A DNA stretch of 64,000 nt from CAVYTF01 sp963708205 (GTDB taxonomy: Bacteria; Bacteroidota; Bacteroidia; Chitinophagales; Chitinophagaceae), in assembly GCA_963708205.1 (NCBI GenBank), contig OY970196.1, positions 2,666,001 through 2,730,000 of the forward strand, given 5' to 3'. Position 1 is the first letter of the stretch, and each line of letters starts with the position of its first letter. The notes under the pieces were generated by a model, which saw nothing but the letters and a program-made list of their open reading frames with translations, was not told the DNA's origin and searched no databases. The position numbers and the translations under genes are program-made. Below, one piece after another: positions 25,584 to 33,678 of this stretch.

Positions 25584-26294
25584 CTATTGAGCATTAACGC
25601 CTAATTCGCGATTTGCTTTTTCATAATCTTCCGGAATACCAATGTCTATAAAATATGCATCCTGCGCTACACCAAACATTTTTCTTTTGGTATAAAAATT
25701 TTCCAAATAATCTTTTTCAAAAGAAAATTTTTCAGGTAAATTCTCTTGTAAAAATGTTTGAACATTCAGTGCGTACAATCCTCCATTTATATTTCCTTCA
25801 GCGTAATAATTTTTTTCTTTGAATAACTGAACTGAATAATCATTTGAAATTTCAACCACACCATAGCGATCAAAATTTTTCATAAATTTTAAACTTAATG
25901 TACAGTCAGCATTATTCTGCAAATGAAAACCGCAGAGGATGCCTATATTTATTTTGAATAAGGTATCACCATTTGTGACCAAGACATTTTCTTTGAAAGC
26001 CTTGCTGCAAGAGAGTTTTACAGCGCCTCCAGTTCCGAGCTGTTCTTTCTCAATGGACAATTGATATTTATCAGCAGGCAATCTTGAAGCAAGAAAATCT
26101 TCAAACATTTCACTTTTATAACCCAATGCAAAAATGAAATTTTCAATTCCCTGCGATTGAAAATATTCTATAACATAAGTGATAAAAGGTTTGCCATTTA
26201 TAGGTGCCATGCATTTTGGCAAATCAGGAACAGTATCTTTTAATCTTGTGCCCAAACCACCTGCAAGAATAATTACCTGGTCAATGCTGTTCAT
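25584..26294 (-). CDS. hddC: D-glycero-alpha-D-manno-heptose 1-phosphate guanylyltransferase
   Basis: Nucleotidyltransferase that activates heptose 1-phosphate to GDP-heptose, the last step of the alpha branch. It is 236 residues long from MNSIDQVIILAGGLGTRLKD; a longer frame starts 15 codons earlier but its added residues are not homologous-looking. The GGLGTRL nucleotide-binding loop, PKCMAPINGKPFI, and GTGGAVK are typical of the sugar nucleotidyltransferase fold, and LVTNGDTLF provides the metal-binding Asp. Its start lies 14 bases inside gmhA, implying coupling. The assignment depends partly on neighbours gmhA and hddA, since many sugar nucleotidyltransferases share these motifs. Confidence 0.85.
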   Translation of the reverse strand: MNSIDQVIILAGGLGTRLKDTVPDLPKCMAPINGKPFITYVIEYFQSQGIENFIFALGYKSEMFEDFLASRLPADKYQLSIEKEQLGTGGAVKLSCSKAFKENVLVTNGDTLFKINIGILCGFHLQNNADCTLSLKFMKNFDRYGVVEISNDYSVQLFKEKNYYAEGNINGGLYALNVQTFLQENLPEKFSFEKDYLENFYTKRKMFGVAQDAYFIDIGIPEDYEKANRELGVNAQ

Positions 26295-26868
26295 CAGCAA
26301 ATAATTTTTCTTCGACCAATTCGCAAATGATATGTCCAATCAAAATATGACTTTCCTGTATGCGCGGTGTGATCGCTGATGGCACATTAAATAAATAATC
26401 ACTCGCTATTTTCATTTTGCCTCCGCTTTCTCCCGTAAAGCCAATTGTAATTATATTTTTTTTCTTTGCTTCTTCAAATGCCTTTACAATATTTCCCGAA
26501 TTTCCTGAAGTGCTCAGACCAATTAAAACATCACCTGCATTGCCCGTGCCTTCTATAATTCTTGCATAAATAACATCATAGCTATAATCATTTGCGACTG
26601 CTGTTAAGTAAGATGTGTTGCAGTGCAAAGCCTCTGCCGGCAAGGCTTTGCGGTCTTTATAAAATCTGCCGGAAAATTCTGCAGCTAAATGTTGGGCATC
26701 TGCGGCACTTCCGCCGTTACCACAAAACATTACTTTATTTCCATTTTCAAAAGCGGTTGCAAGAATATTTACAGCTTCAGAAATTTTATTGTGAAAAGTC
26801 GTATCGTCCAGTATTTTTTGTTTTACCAAAAGTGATTCGGAGATTATATTTTTTATTTTTTCTTTCAT
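26281..26868 (-). CDS. gmhA: Sedoheptulose 7-phosphate isomerase
   Basis: Converts sedoheptulose 7-phosphate to D-glycero-D-manno-heptose 7-phosphate, the first step of all bacterial heptose pathways. The 195-residue SIS-domain protein contains VMFCGNGGSAADAQHLAAEF (about 45-64), the phosphate-binding GLSTSGNSGNI (about 117) and TPRIQESHILIGHIICE. Together with hddA (4 bases upstream) and hddC (overlapping by 14) it forms a coupled set. It could also supply the beta branch, whose kinase hldA lies at 35236. Confidence 0.95.
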   Translation of the reverse strand: MKEKIKNIISESLLVKQKILDDTTFHNKISEAVNILATAFENGNKVMFCGNGGSAADAQHLAAEFSGRFYKDRKALPAEALHCNTSYLTAVANDYSYDVIYARIIEGTGNAGDVLIGLSTSGNSGNIVKAFEEAKKKNIITIGFTGESGGKMKIASDYLFNVPSAITPRIQESHILIGHIICELVEEKLFADEQH

Positions 26869-26872
26869 AAAA

Positions 26873-27898
26873 TTATTGAGCCGTCCATGTCGTTAAGCCC
26901 TGTTTGGTAAAACGATAATGTTTTATTTCGCCGCCAAAATTATTTAATGTTTCTATCACTTTATATCTTGAGTTGCCTGGGCAATAAAACGTCATAAATC
27001 CGCCGCCACCTGCGCCACTTATCTTTCCGCCGGAAGCGCCACTTTTTTTTGCTGCATCATAAATTTCTTCAATGCTGCTGTTTGAAATATTATGCGCCAT
27101 AATTTTTTTTTGAATGAAGCCATAGTCAAGAATTTCACCTATTTCATTCAATTTTCCTTTTAGCAATGCTTCTTTCATCATGCGTGCCTGCTCTTTCAAT
27201 TGATGCATCGCCTCTATTGATTTTTCATTTTTTTGCGTCACGTTTTTTTGTTGCTCTTTTATAATTGTGGCACTCTCCCGACTTGTAGATGTGAAATATA
27301 AAACCAAATTATTTTCAAGTTCATTCAAATATTCTTGCTTAATACGCAACGGGTTTACAATTACTTTATCATTGCCATAAAACTCCATAAAATTTACGCC
27401 ACCAAAAGTTGCAGCATACTGATCTTGCTTGCCACCAGCGAGTTTCAGGTCATTGCGTTCGATCTCATAAGCGTAATGCGCAATGTCATATTCACCCAAA
27501 GGCAACTTCAGCATTTCAGCAAAAGCACCAATAATTGCTACAACTAAAGTTGATGAGGTTCCAAGCCCGCTGCCTGCAGGTGCATCAACAAAAGTACTCA
27601 AACAAAAATTCGATAACGGTAACTTATAATCTTTTTGAATGCGGTTATAAACACCTTTCAAGAGATCGAGCGTGCCATCAATCGGCAAAGAATTATTCAG
27701 TTCAAAACGCTGTTCTTCTTTTCTGTCGAGCGCCTGCAAAACAATCCCGTTTTCTTTTAAAGGTTCAATGCTGGCTTGTGCATAATGAGAGATTGTTGCA
27801 TTAAGAATTGCGCCGCCAAACTCATCACTGTAAGGACTAACATCTGTGCCGCCACCTGCCAAACCAATTCGTAAAGGTGCTCTGCTTCTATAAATCAT
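26873..27898 (-). CDS. hddA: D-glycero-alpha-D-manno-heptose 7-phosphate kinase
   Basis: A GHMP-family kinase phosphorylating heptose 7-phosphate at C1 in the alpha configuration. The 341-residue protein has RAPLRIGLAGGGTDVSPY at the N-terminus, the ATP loop PAGSGLGTSSTLVVAII near residue 105, and a C-terminal GASGGKISGAGGGGFM. These are characteristic of HddA and its relative, fucokinase-type enzymes. With gmhA, hddC and gmhB it gives the full set for GDP-D-glycero-alpha-D-manno-heptose, a building block of S-layer glycans, capsules or O-antigens. The genes for use are likely the glycosyltransferases upstream. Confidence 0.92.
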   Translation of the reverse strand: MIYRSRAPLRIGLAGGGTDVSPYSDEFGGAILNATISHYAQASIEPLKENGIVLQALDRKEEQRFELNNSLPIDGTLDLLKGVYNRIQKDYKLPLSNFCLSTFVDAPAGSGLGTSSTLVVAIIGAFAEMLKLPLGEYDIAHYAYEIERNDLKLAGGKQDQYAATFGGVNFMEFYGNDKVIVNPLRIKQEYLNELENNLVLYFTSTSRESATIIKEQQKNVTQKNEKSIEAMHQLKEQARMMKEALLKGKLNEIGEILDYGFIQKKIMAHNISNSSIEEIYDAAKKSGASGGKISGAGGGGFMTFYCPGNSRYKVIETLNNFGGEIKHYRFTKQGLTTWTAQ

Positions 27899-27922
27899 AT
27901 TTGCATTATTCTAAAAAATAAA

Positions 27923-28708
27923 TTATTTTTTTTGATAAACACGTACATAATCAACATACATTTTTGCCGGCAATTTAGAGTCATCAATTGTTTGCCTTGG
28001 CCAGTCGCCCCCAAGTGCAAAGTTTAATATTATAAAAAATGGATGATGAAATTCTTCTGTACTGTTAATATTCTTTGCAATATTTTCTATGTGATAAATA
28101 CTGTCATCAACAAACCATTTTATTGAAGATGCATCCCATTCAACTGCATAAATATGATAGCTGGAAGGCGACGATGACATGTGCTTTCCGCTTTGAACAT
28201 GACCATTATTATCCCAATGCATGCTGCCGTAAATAATGCTGTCTTTATTGATATGTTCCATAATATCAATTTCGCCACACTCAGGCCAAGGAGTTGAATT
28301 TATATTAGCGCCAAGTAGCCAGAAAGCAGGCCAGAAGCCTTGCGCAACGGGTATTTTTATACGCGCTTCTATTCTTCCATATAAAAATTCATGCTTGTTT
28401 TTTGTAGTCATTCTTGATGAAGTATAATGCCCAGTTTGCAAATTTTCTTTTTTGGCTGTAATAATTAAATTACCATTTTCAACAGTTGCATTTTGTGGTT
28501 GATAAAACTCCTGTTCATGATTTCCCCAGCCACTATTTCCGGTTTCGAAATTCCAGGCTGAAGTATCAATTGTAGTTTCATTAAATTCATCTGACCATAT
28601 CAAATGATAACTTGGATTTAGAGTATCATTTAAAAAACAATTTTTTGCATGGATGCGGTTTATAATTGTAAAAAAGCAAATAAAAATCAGCAAATTTGAT
28701 TTAAGCAT
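27923..28708 (-). CDS. Secreted glycoside hydrolase family 16 (beta-glucanase-like)
   Basis: A 261-residue protein if started at the ATG that overlaps the preceding glycosyltransferase by eight bases; the first 20 or so residues (LLIFICFFTIINRIHA) act as a signal peptide. A longer frame begins 29 codons upstream without a sensible N-terminus. The GH16 core includes LIWSDEFNET, the active site GEIDIMEH with nucleophile and acid/base glutamates (E-x-D-x-x-E), and SSYHIYAVEWD, FILNFALGGDWP. These enzymes cleave beta-1,3 or beta-1,4 glucans and similar polymers. Its location inside the glycosyltransferase/heptose cluster suggests trimming or release of the local polysaccharide, but free glucan digestion is equally possible. 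Confidence 0.9.
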   Translation of the reverse strand: MLKSNLLIFICFFTIINRIHAKNCFLNDTLNPSYHLIWSDEFNETTIDTSAWNFETGNSGWGNHEQEFYQPQNATVENGNLIITAKKENLQTGHYTSSRMTTKNKHEFLYGRIEARIKIPVAQGFWPAFWLLGANINSTPWPECGEIDIMEHINKDSIIYGSMHWDNNGHVQSGKHMSSSPSSYHIYAVEWDASSIKWFVDDSIYHIENIAKNINSTEEFHHPFFIILNFALGGDWPRQTIDDSKLPAKMYVDYVRVYQKK

Positions 28709-29831
28709 GAGACAGTTTTTTGATTGTTTCAACCAAAATATTCCAACTGTATTTTTTTTTCTCTTCGCGAAGATGAAGCAAAAAATAATCTTCACCGAAT
28801 TGATACAATTTCAAAATATGCGTTGCTATATCCATTGCATTTGGCTCGCAAACCAAGCCTGATTTTTCAACTAAATCAGGCAAACCGCCTACATTCGTTA
28901 CCAGCATTGGTTTTTCAAAGTGATAAGCGAGTGGCGTAACACCACTTTGTGTAGCATTTTTATAAGGTTGAATTACAAAATCAGGAGCACTTAAATAATA
29001 TTTTACTTCGCTGTCAGGAATAAAATCTGTTCTTAAAATCAACATATCATTTATATCAAGTTTTTCAATTAATTGCTCATAAGTTTTTTTGTCTTCATAA
29101 AATTCTCCCGCAATTAATAATTTAAGATCTTGAATTTCAGGCTCAGGAAAGTCTCTTAAAATTTTCATCGCCTCGAGCAAAAGATCAAGCCCTTTATATT
29201 TTCTTATGAAACCAAAAAATAAAATGATGTGTTCATTTTCATTCAAACCTAATTTTTTTCTTGCTTCTTTTTTTTCTATGATGCCACCAAAATTATCATA
29301 CAAAGGATGCACAATTTGTTTAGCAGGTTTTTGAGTAAAAGTTTTTAAATCATTCATCACTTCTTCACTCATCGTTATAAATGCATCAACAGGTTTTATA
29401 AAATATTTGGTGAACATTTTATCTCCAAATCTTTTTTCATGCGGAGAGATATTATCTGCAATACAAATGATTTTTGTGTGTTTATTTTTTTTTACAATTC
29501 TTAAAATTGTTCCTAAACATGGTCCCATAAACGGCAACCAATAACGAACAACAATGAAATCGGCTTTTAATTTTTTTAATTCATTGCCAACTTTTATCCA
29601 GTTAAAGGGATTAATAGAATTAATACAAACTTTTATTTTGATATCTTTTGGCGCAGCTTCAGAGGAATATTGCGAAGAACCTGGAAACAAAAAATTGGGA
29701 TATTGCAAAGAGAAAGTATAGATAGTTGCATCATCTCCATTTTCGCTGAAAGCCTTTGCCAGCCTTTCGTTGAACGAAGCCAACCCTCCGCGCAAAGGAT
29801 AGGCAGGACCAATGATGACAACTTTTTGCAT
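28701..29831 (-). CDS. Glycosyltransferase family 4
   Basis: A 376-residue GT-B fold enzyme, beginning at an ATG that gives MQKVVIIGPAYPLRGG; an upstream TTG adds two residues. The N-terminal domain has the acceptor-side loop PLRGGLASFNERLAKAF, and the C-terminal domain has ILFFGFIRKYKGLDLLLEAM and the nucleotide-sugar-binding SAPDFVIQPYKNATQSGVTPLAYHFEKPMLVTNVGG, of which the E-x7-E-like region ends near residue 320. It is a retaining transferase by family. Donor and acceptor are unknown; given the neighbouring heptose genes, GDP-heptose is a candidate donor. It is cytoplasmic or membrane-associated and coupled to the GH16 gene. Confidence 0.85.
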   Translation of the reverse strand: MQKVVIIGPAYPLRGGLASFNERLAKAFSENGDDATIYTFSLQYPNFLFPGSSQYSSEAAPKDIKIKVCINSINPFNWIKVGNELKKLKADFIVVRYWLPFMGPCLGTILRIVKKNKHTKIICIADNISPHEKRFGDKMFTKYFIKPVDAFITMSEEVMNDLKTFTQKPAKQIVHPLYDNFGGIIEKKEARKKLGLNENEHIILFFGFIRKYKGLDLLLEAMKILRDFPEPEIQDLKLLIAGEFYEDKKTYEQLIEKLDINDMLILRTDFIPDSEVKYYLSAPDFVIQPYKNATQSGVTPLAYHFEKPMLVTNVGGLPDLVEKSGLVCEPNAMDIATHILKLYQFGEDYFLLHLREEKKKYSWNILVETIKKLSHA

Positions 29832-29846
29832 CTGCAAATATCAGCG

Positions 29847-30785
29847 TTACAAACCTATTTTATTATCAATAAAATAAGTGTTACGTTCAGGTGAGCTGCG
29901 CGCAAATAATTCTGAAACAAAACCCGCAAGAAATAATTGCATACCAATAACCATCGCAGTTAATGCAATATAAAAAACGGGACGATTTGTTATAGCAATA
30001 TCAGAAGTGAGCTTGGCAACAATAAGATAAATGCTTCCGATAAAGCCAATTGCGAAGCAAAGTGTGCCCCACAAACCAAAAAAATGCATGGGTTTTTTTG
30101 CAAATCTTCCAACAAAAGTTATGGTTGTCAGATCAAGAAAGCCATTGATGAATCTGCTCCATCCAAATTTTGTAACACCGTATTTTCTTGGACGATGTTC
30201 AACAACTTTTTCGCCGATTTTTTTAAAGCCAGCCCACTTTGCAAGTACAGGAACATAGCGGTGCATTTCACCATAAACTTCCACGCATTTCACCACCCTG
30301 TTTTTATAAGCTTTCAAGCCGCAATTAAAATCGTGCAACTTTATTCGTGAAGTTTTTCTTGCAGCAGCATTAAAGATTTTGGAAGGTAAATTCTTCGTGA
30401 AAGTATTGTCGTACCTCACTTTTTTCCATCCGCTAACAAGATCATAACCATCTTCAATGATCATTTTTCGCAGCGCGGGAATTTCATCCGGCGAGTCCTG
30501 CATATCAGCGTCCATTGTTATCACAACATCACCTTTTGCAGCTTTAAAACCTTCATTTAAAGCAGCAGATTTTCCATAATTTCTTTGAAAGCGAATTGCT
30601 TTTACGCAATTATTTTGTGCAGCCAAATCTTCAATCACTTTCCAACTATTATCGGTGCTGCCATCATCCACAAAAATTATTTCATAAGACAAATTATTTT
30701 CATTTACAACGCGCACAATCCATGCATAAAGCTCCGGCAGCGATTCATCTTCATTCAATAAAGGAATAACGATTGATACATCCAT
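29847..30785 (-). CDS. Glycosyltransferase family 2 of the polyprenyl-phosphate sugar transferase type
   Basis: A 312-residue protein beginning MDVSIVIPLLNEDESLPELY. The GT-A domain has FVDDGSTDNSW, RNYGKSAALNEGF and the DADMQDSPDEIP motif with the metal-binding DxD. After a linker there are two C-terminal membrane helices (about 232-258 and 268-293). This is the architecture of ArnC, DPM and GtrB, which attach a sugar to polyprenyl phosphate at the inner membrane. It is the first glycosyltransferase of the minus-strand cluster and probably provides a lipid-linked donor. The sugar is unknown. A repeat of family B lies just upstream. Confidence 0.9.
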   Translation of the reverse strand: MDVSIVIPLLNEDESLPELYAWIVRVVNENNLSYEIIFVDDGSTDNSWKVIEDLAAQNNCVKAIRFQRNYGKSAALNEGFKAAKGDVVITMDADMQDSPDEIPALRKMIIEDGYDLVSGWKKVRYDNTFTKNLPSKIFNAAARKTSRIKLHDFNCGLKAYKNRVVKCVEVYGEMHRYVPVLAKWAGFKKIGEKVVEHRPRKYGVTKFGWSRFINGFLDLTTITFVGRFAKKPMHFFGLWGTLCFAIGFIGSIYLIVAKLTSDIAITNRPVFYIALTAMVIGMQLFLAGFVSELFARSSPERNTYFIDNKIGL

Positions 30786-30822
30786 CAAGTCAAAAGTATT
30801 ATAAATTTTTTTGTGGGGTTAA

Positions 30823-30869
30823 GCTGCATTGCTGCTATAAGGCTGCAGTGGCGTTGGCACCGTTGAAAT
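30823..30869. repeat. Dispersed intergenic repeat, family B (inverted)
   Basis: The reverse complement of this segment matches 6238-6280, sharing TTTCAACGGTGCCAACGCC and TATAGCAGCAAT. It separates the glycosyltransferase cluster from the DUF4199 gene. Confidence 0.7.
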
Positions 30870-30892
30870 TTTGAATATCCATTAAGCAATTA

Positions 30893-31414
30893 TTACATCA
30901 GCGGTTGATCAAAAGGTGTTACAGGATTTTTCTTTGCAACAGCAGCGCCAATAAGCGCGGCAATCGTTCCAACAATTAAATTTCCAAAAAGCGAACCACC
31001 TAAAATACTGATCATAAAAAATTTATCAACCATTGATAAAGCTTGCGTTTTTTGCTCATCACTAAGATCCGCTTTAGCATTAAACTGCGTGCGCATCATA
31101 TCCATAAATTGTGCTTTGTAATCAGGAAATGTTAGAACGAAGATCAACGTAAAAACAAAAATAATAACTGTGCTCATGGCAATAGTTTTGAAACCATATC
31201 CAAAACATTGCCCGTATGTTACGTTGTTATCTTTATCATTTGCCCATTTCACAATGAAAAAAATCATCAACGCTAAAAAAATAATTGCAGGCAACCATTT
31301 TGTAAAATCATCCCGAAAAGCTAAACCCGTAAAATAATAAATTAAAAAAAGCACGATAGAAACAAGACCGATAATAACACCTGCAACAACAGAAGTAATT
31401 GGTTTTTTTTCCAT
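30893..31414 (-). CDS. DUF4199 membrane protein
   Basis: A 173-residue membrane protein with four hydrophobic helices: about 9-32, 41-60, 78-100 and 133-160. The polar loop between helices 3 and 4 contains a KADLSDEQ-like charged segment. It matches the DUF4199 family, widespread in Bacteroidota and of unknown function. In many genomes it lies near the glycosyltransferase and dihydroorotase-like genes, as here, where five bases separate it from the pseudo-dihydroorotase upstream. Confidence 0.75.
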   Translation of the reverse strand: MEKKPITSVVAGVIIGLVSIVLFLIYYFTGLAFRDDFTKWLPAIIFLALMIFFIVKWANDKDNNVTYGQCFGYGFKTIAMSTVIIFVFTLIFVLTFPDYKAQFMDMMRTQFNAKADLSDEQKTQALSMVDKFFMISILGGSLFGNLIVGTIAALIGAAVAKKNPVTPFDQPLM

Positions 31415-31419
31415 AAAAA

Positions 31420-32682
31420 TTATTTATTTAAAGTTAGTTTTCCTTTTGTAAAAATACCGATAACTTTTCCGTTCAATTCTTTATCAAAGAAAGGTGAATT
31501 GGCAGATTTGCTTTGGTTATTTTCTTTGGTTAAAATTGTCTTTTCTTTTGGATTGAAGAAAGTAAGATCGGCTTTATTACCTTCTTTTATTTCGGTATTA
31601 TTCAATCCGAATATCTTTCTTGCATTCGTTGAAAGCATTGCAGTTACTGAGTTTGCTCTTAGCTCAGGCAATGTTGTTTGTAAAACTGCATAAGAAGTTT
31701 GTAAGCCGATCATTCCATTTTTTGCATACTCAAATTCACAGGTTTTTGCATCCCAGTTTTGCGGTGAATGATGCGATGCAATGCAATCAACCAAACCATT
31801 TTTTACAGCATCGCGCAAAGCCATCATATCATCTTTAGTTCTTAATGGTGGATTAACTTTTAAATTGGTATCGTATGTTTTTAAATCTTCATCACAAAAG
31901 AATAAATGATAAGGCGTAACGCTGCAAGTAATGTGCAAGCCTTCATTTTTTGCGTCATTTATTAATTGCAAAGAGGCAGCAGTTGAGATACCTGTGATGT
32001 GCAATTTGCTTTGTGTATATCTTAATAATTCAATATCGCGGCGAACAATTATTTCTTCCGCAACTGCAGGAATGCCGGGCAAACCAAGCTGCGTAGAAAC
32101 AATTCCTTCATTCATCAATCCATGTTGCGCAATACTTTTTTCAACAGGTATTTGAATGATCGTTCCTTCAAAAGATTTTATGTATTGCAAAGCTTTGATC
32201 AATAAGCCTGAAGATTGCAATGGCTTGGTACCATCCGAAAACGCAATGGCGCCGCTGTTTTGCATGTCGTACATTTCAGCCAATTCTTTGCCTTCAATAT
32301 TTTTTGATAGTGCGCCGAGGGGAAAAATATTTACAGAAAGATCTTTTGATTTTTGAAGAATATATTCAACCTGCGATTTATTTTGAACAGCAGGATTTGT
32401 ATTTGGTAAAACAAACACATTTGTGAAACCGCCTGCTGCTGCTGTATTTGCGCCACTTTCCAATGTTTCTCTATATTCAAAACCGGGATCAGCAAAATCT
32501 GAAAATATATCAACCCAACCGGCAGATGCAACACAATTTTTCAGATCATAATTTTCATCTGCAGAAATATTTTCTTCAGTGATTTTTTCAATAATATTAT
32601 TGTGAATTAAAATATTTTTTACTGAACCGTTGTGCGGAGAGTTAGCATCACAAATTTGAACCTGCTTCAGTAAAATCTTCAT
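31420..32682 (-). CDS. Dihydroorotase homologue lacking the metal-binding residues
   Basis: The 420-residue protein (start MKILLKQVQICD; a longer upstream frame has no supporting features) has the overall amidohydrolase shape: N-terminal beta region, GWVDIFSDFADPGFEYRETL (about 59-78), FVLPNTNPAV, and a C-terminal KADLTFFNP. In active dihydroorotases the first motif is D-x-H-x-H; here it reads D-I-F-S-D. The histidine of HIxHxS is a glycine (HITGIS), VTPHHL is VTPYHL, and the Asp of the last motif is replaced (ASHHSPQ). So all four metal sites appear lost. Such inactive homologues exist beside PyrB in other bacteria, where they help assembly. Pyrimidine synthesis here would need a separate active enzyme. 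Confidence 0.88.
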   Translation of the reverse strand: MKILLKQVQICDANSPHNGSVKNILIHNNIIEKITEENISADENYDLKNCVASAGWVDIFSDFADPGFEYRETLESGANTAAAGGFTNVFVLPNTNPAVQNKSQVEYILQKSKDLSVNIFPLGALSKNIEGKELAEMYDMQNSGAIAFSDGTKPLQSSGLLIKALQYIKSFEGTIIQIPVEKSIAQHGLMNEGIVSTQLGLPGIPAVAEEIIVRRDIELLRYTQSKLHITGISTAASLQLINDAKNEGLHITCSVTPYHLFFCDEDLKTYDTNLKVNPPLRTKDDMMALRDAVKNGLVDCIASHHSPQNWDAKTCEFEYAKNGMIGLQTSYAVLQTTLPELRANSVTAMLSTNARKIFGLNNTEIKEGNKADLTFFNPKEKTILTKENNQSKSANSPFFDKELNGKVIGIFTKGKLTLNK

Positions 32683-32733
32683 GTAAAGGCTTGAAAATTT
32701 TGTGCAAGATAAGCGGATTTTACTTAAAGAGTT

Positions 32734-32741
32734 TACATTTG
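32734..32741 (+). promoter_or_regulatory. -7 promoter element of tRNA-Pro
   Basis: TACATTTG is an exact match to TAnnTTTG and lies 17 bases before the mature 5' end of the tRNA, a distance that fits a short 5' leader. A convincing -33 TTG at the usual spacing is not visible. Confidence 0.5.
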
Positions 32742-32758
32742 CGTCCATTCAAAAAATT

Positions 32759-32832
32759 CGGGATGTAGCGCAGCCCGGTAGCGCACACGTCTGGGGGGCG
32801 TGGGGTCGCAAGTTCAAATCTTGTCATCCCGA
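32759..32832 (+). tRNA. tRNA-Pro (anticodon GGG)
   Basis: The cloverleaf can be drawn in full. The acceptor stem is CGGGATG with CATCCCG and discriminator A. The D-arm is GCGC...GCGC with the GG loop element CCCGGTA. The anticodon stem is CACGT/GCGTG with loop CTGGGGG, giving GGG at 34-36 (Pro, codons CCC and CCU). The variable loop is five bases, and the T-arm GCAAG/CTTGT encloses TTCAAAT. The CCA end is not encoded. It lies between the divergent dihydroorotase-like gene and an OmpH-like gene, and a terminator follows at once. Confidence 0.95.
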
Positions 32833-32836
32833 CTTT

Positions 32837-32869
32837 AAACTCTTAACTATAAAAAGTTGAGAGTTTTTT
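32837..32869 (+). terminator. Rho-independent terminator of tRNA-Pro
   Basis: AAACTCTTAAC (32837-32847) pairs with GTTGAGAGTTT (32856-32866), eleven pairs with one G-U, an eight-base loop, and T-rich sequence at the 3' end. It starts five bases after the tRNA. Confidence 0.85.
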
Positions 32870-33013
32870 ATTTTAATTCAAAAAAGATTTATTGATTTTT
32901 AAAAGATTGAAAAATTTGAAAATTTTAATAAGGATTAAATACATCAAACAATGATTTAACAATTTTATTTTTCTGTTTCCTTTTACCTTCAAACTTTTAA
33001 AACTCTGTGCAAA

Positions 33014-33607
33014 ATGAGGAACTTTTTAATTGCACTCAATGCAATTTTATTTATAGCAGTTGCAATTTTATATTACCTGTATTTTGATTATACAAGTACG
33101 GATTTGCATAAAATAAAACAGGCAAATGCAGAAGTGGCCAACTCTTTCAAGATCGCATATTTTGATCTTGATACCTTACAGACAAAATACGATGATTATA
33201 AAAAAGTGCGTGACGATCTTCGCGCAAAAGATTCTGAGATGACTGCTGAGCTTAATCAGTTGCGGGTAAATTATATGGATAAAGTAAAAGAATACCAGCA
33301 AAAAGGCAATACGATGAGCCCTGCAGAGCAAAATGATGCACAGCAAGAGCTTGCAAAAATGCAGGACGAATACCAACAAAGACAACAGGAGATGAGCCAG
33401 GAAATGAATACTATTTCCATGCAGAAATTGCAGGAAGTGAAATTGAAAATTCAAAATTTTCTGAAAGATTATTGCCGCGAAAAAGGGTATGCGTATGTGT
33501 TTGCCTCAAGCAACGACGATTATTTATATTATAAAGACACGATCCGCAACATCACTAATGATATTGTAAAGCTGCTGAACGCAGAGCAACCTGCTGAGGC
33601 AAAATAA
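33014..33607 (+). CDS. OmpH/Skp-family periplasmic chaperone
   Basis: A 197-residue protein with an N-terminal hydrophobic segment (about 3-24) that has no clear cleavage site, so it may stay as an inner-membrane anchor. Then FKIAYFDLDTLQTKYDDYKK, which matches the OmpH/Skp start of beta-strand and helix, and a long charged coiled coil (about 70-145) rich in Gln, Glu and Met, followed by LKDYCREKGYAYVFASSNDDYLYY and DITNDIVKLLN near the C-terminus. Skp trimers hold unfolded outer-membrane proteins in the periplasm. It has its own terminator, and is separate from the bamA-skp-lpxD cluster of other bacteria. Confidence 0.85.
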   Translation: MRNFLIALNAILFIAVAILYYLYFDYTSTDLHKIKQANAEVANSFKIAYFDLDTLQTKYDDYKKVRDDLRAKDSEMTAELNQLRVNYMDKVKEYQQKGNTMSPAEQNDAQQELAKMQDEYQQRQQEMSQEMNTISMQKLQEVKLKIQNFLKDYCREKGYAYVFASSNDDYLYYKDTIRNITNDIVKLLNAEQPAEAK

Positions 33608-33635
33608 TTCATCTTACATATTGTATTAACTTCCG

Positions 33636-33659
33636 TCCCGTTTATAAACGGGATTTTTA
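33636..33659 (+). terminator. Rho-independent terminator after the OmpH-like gene
   Basis: TCCCGTTT and AAACGGGA form a perfect eight-pair stem with a two-base turn (probably opening to a four-base loop), followed by TTTTTATTTTT. Confidence 0.85.
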
Positions 33660-33678
33660 TTTTTAATAAAATATTTTT

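Noticed and set aside
31420..32748. Functional dihydroorotase pyrC
   Set aside because: All metal-ligand motifs differ from active enzymes, as seen in the translation.
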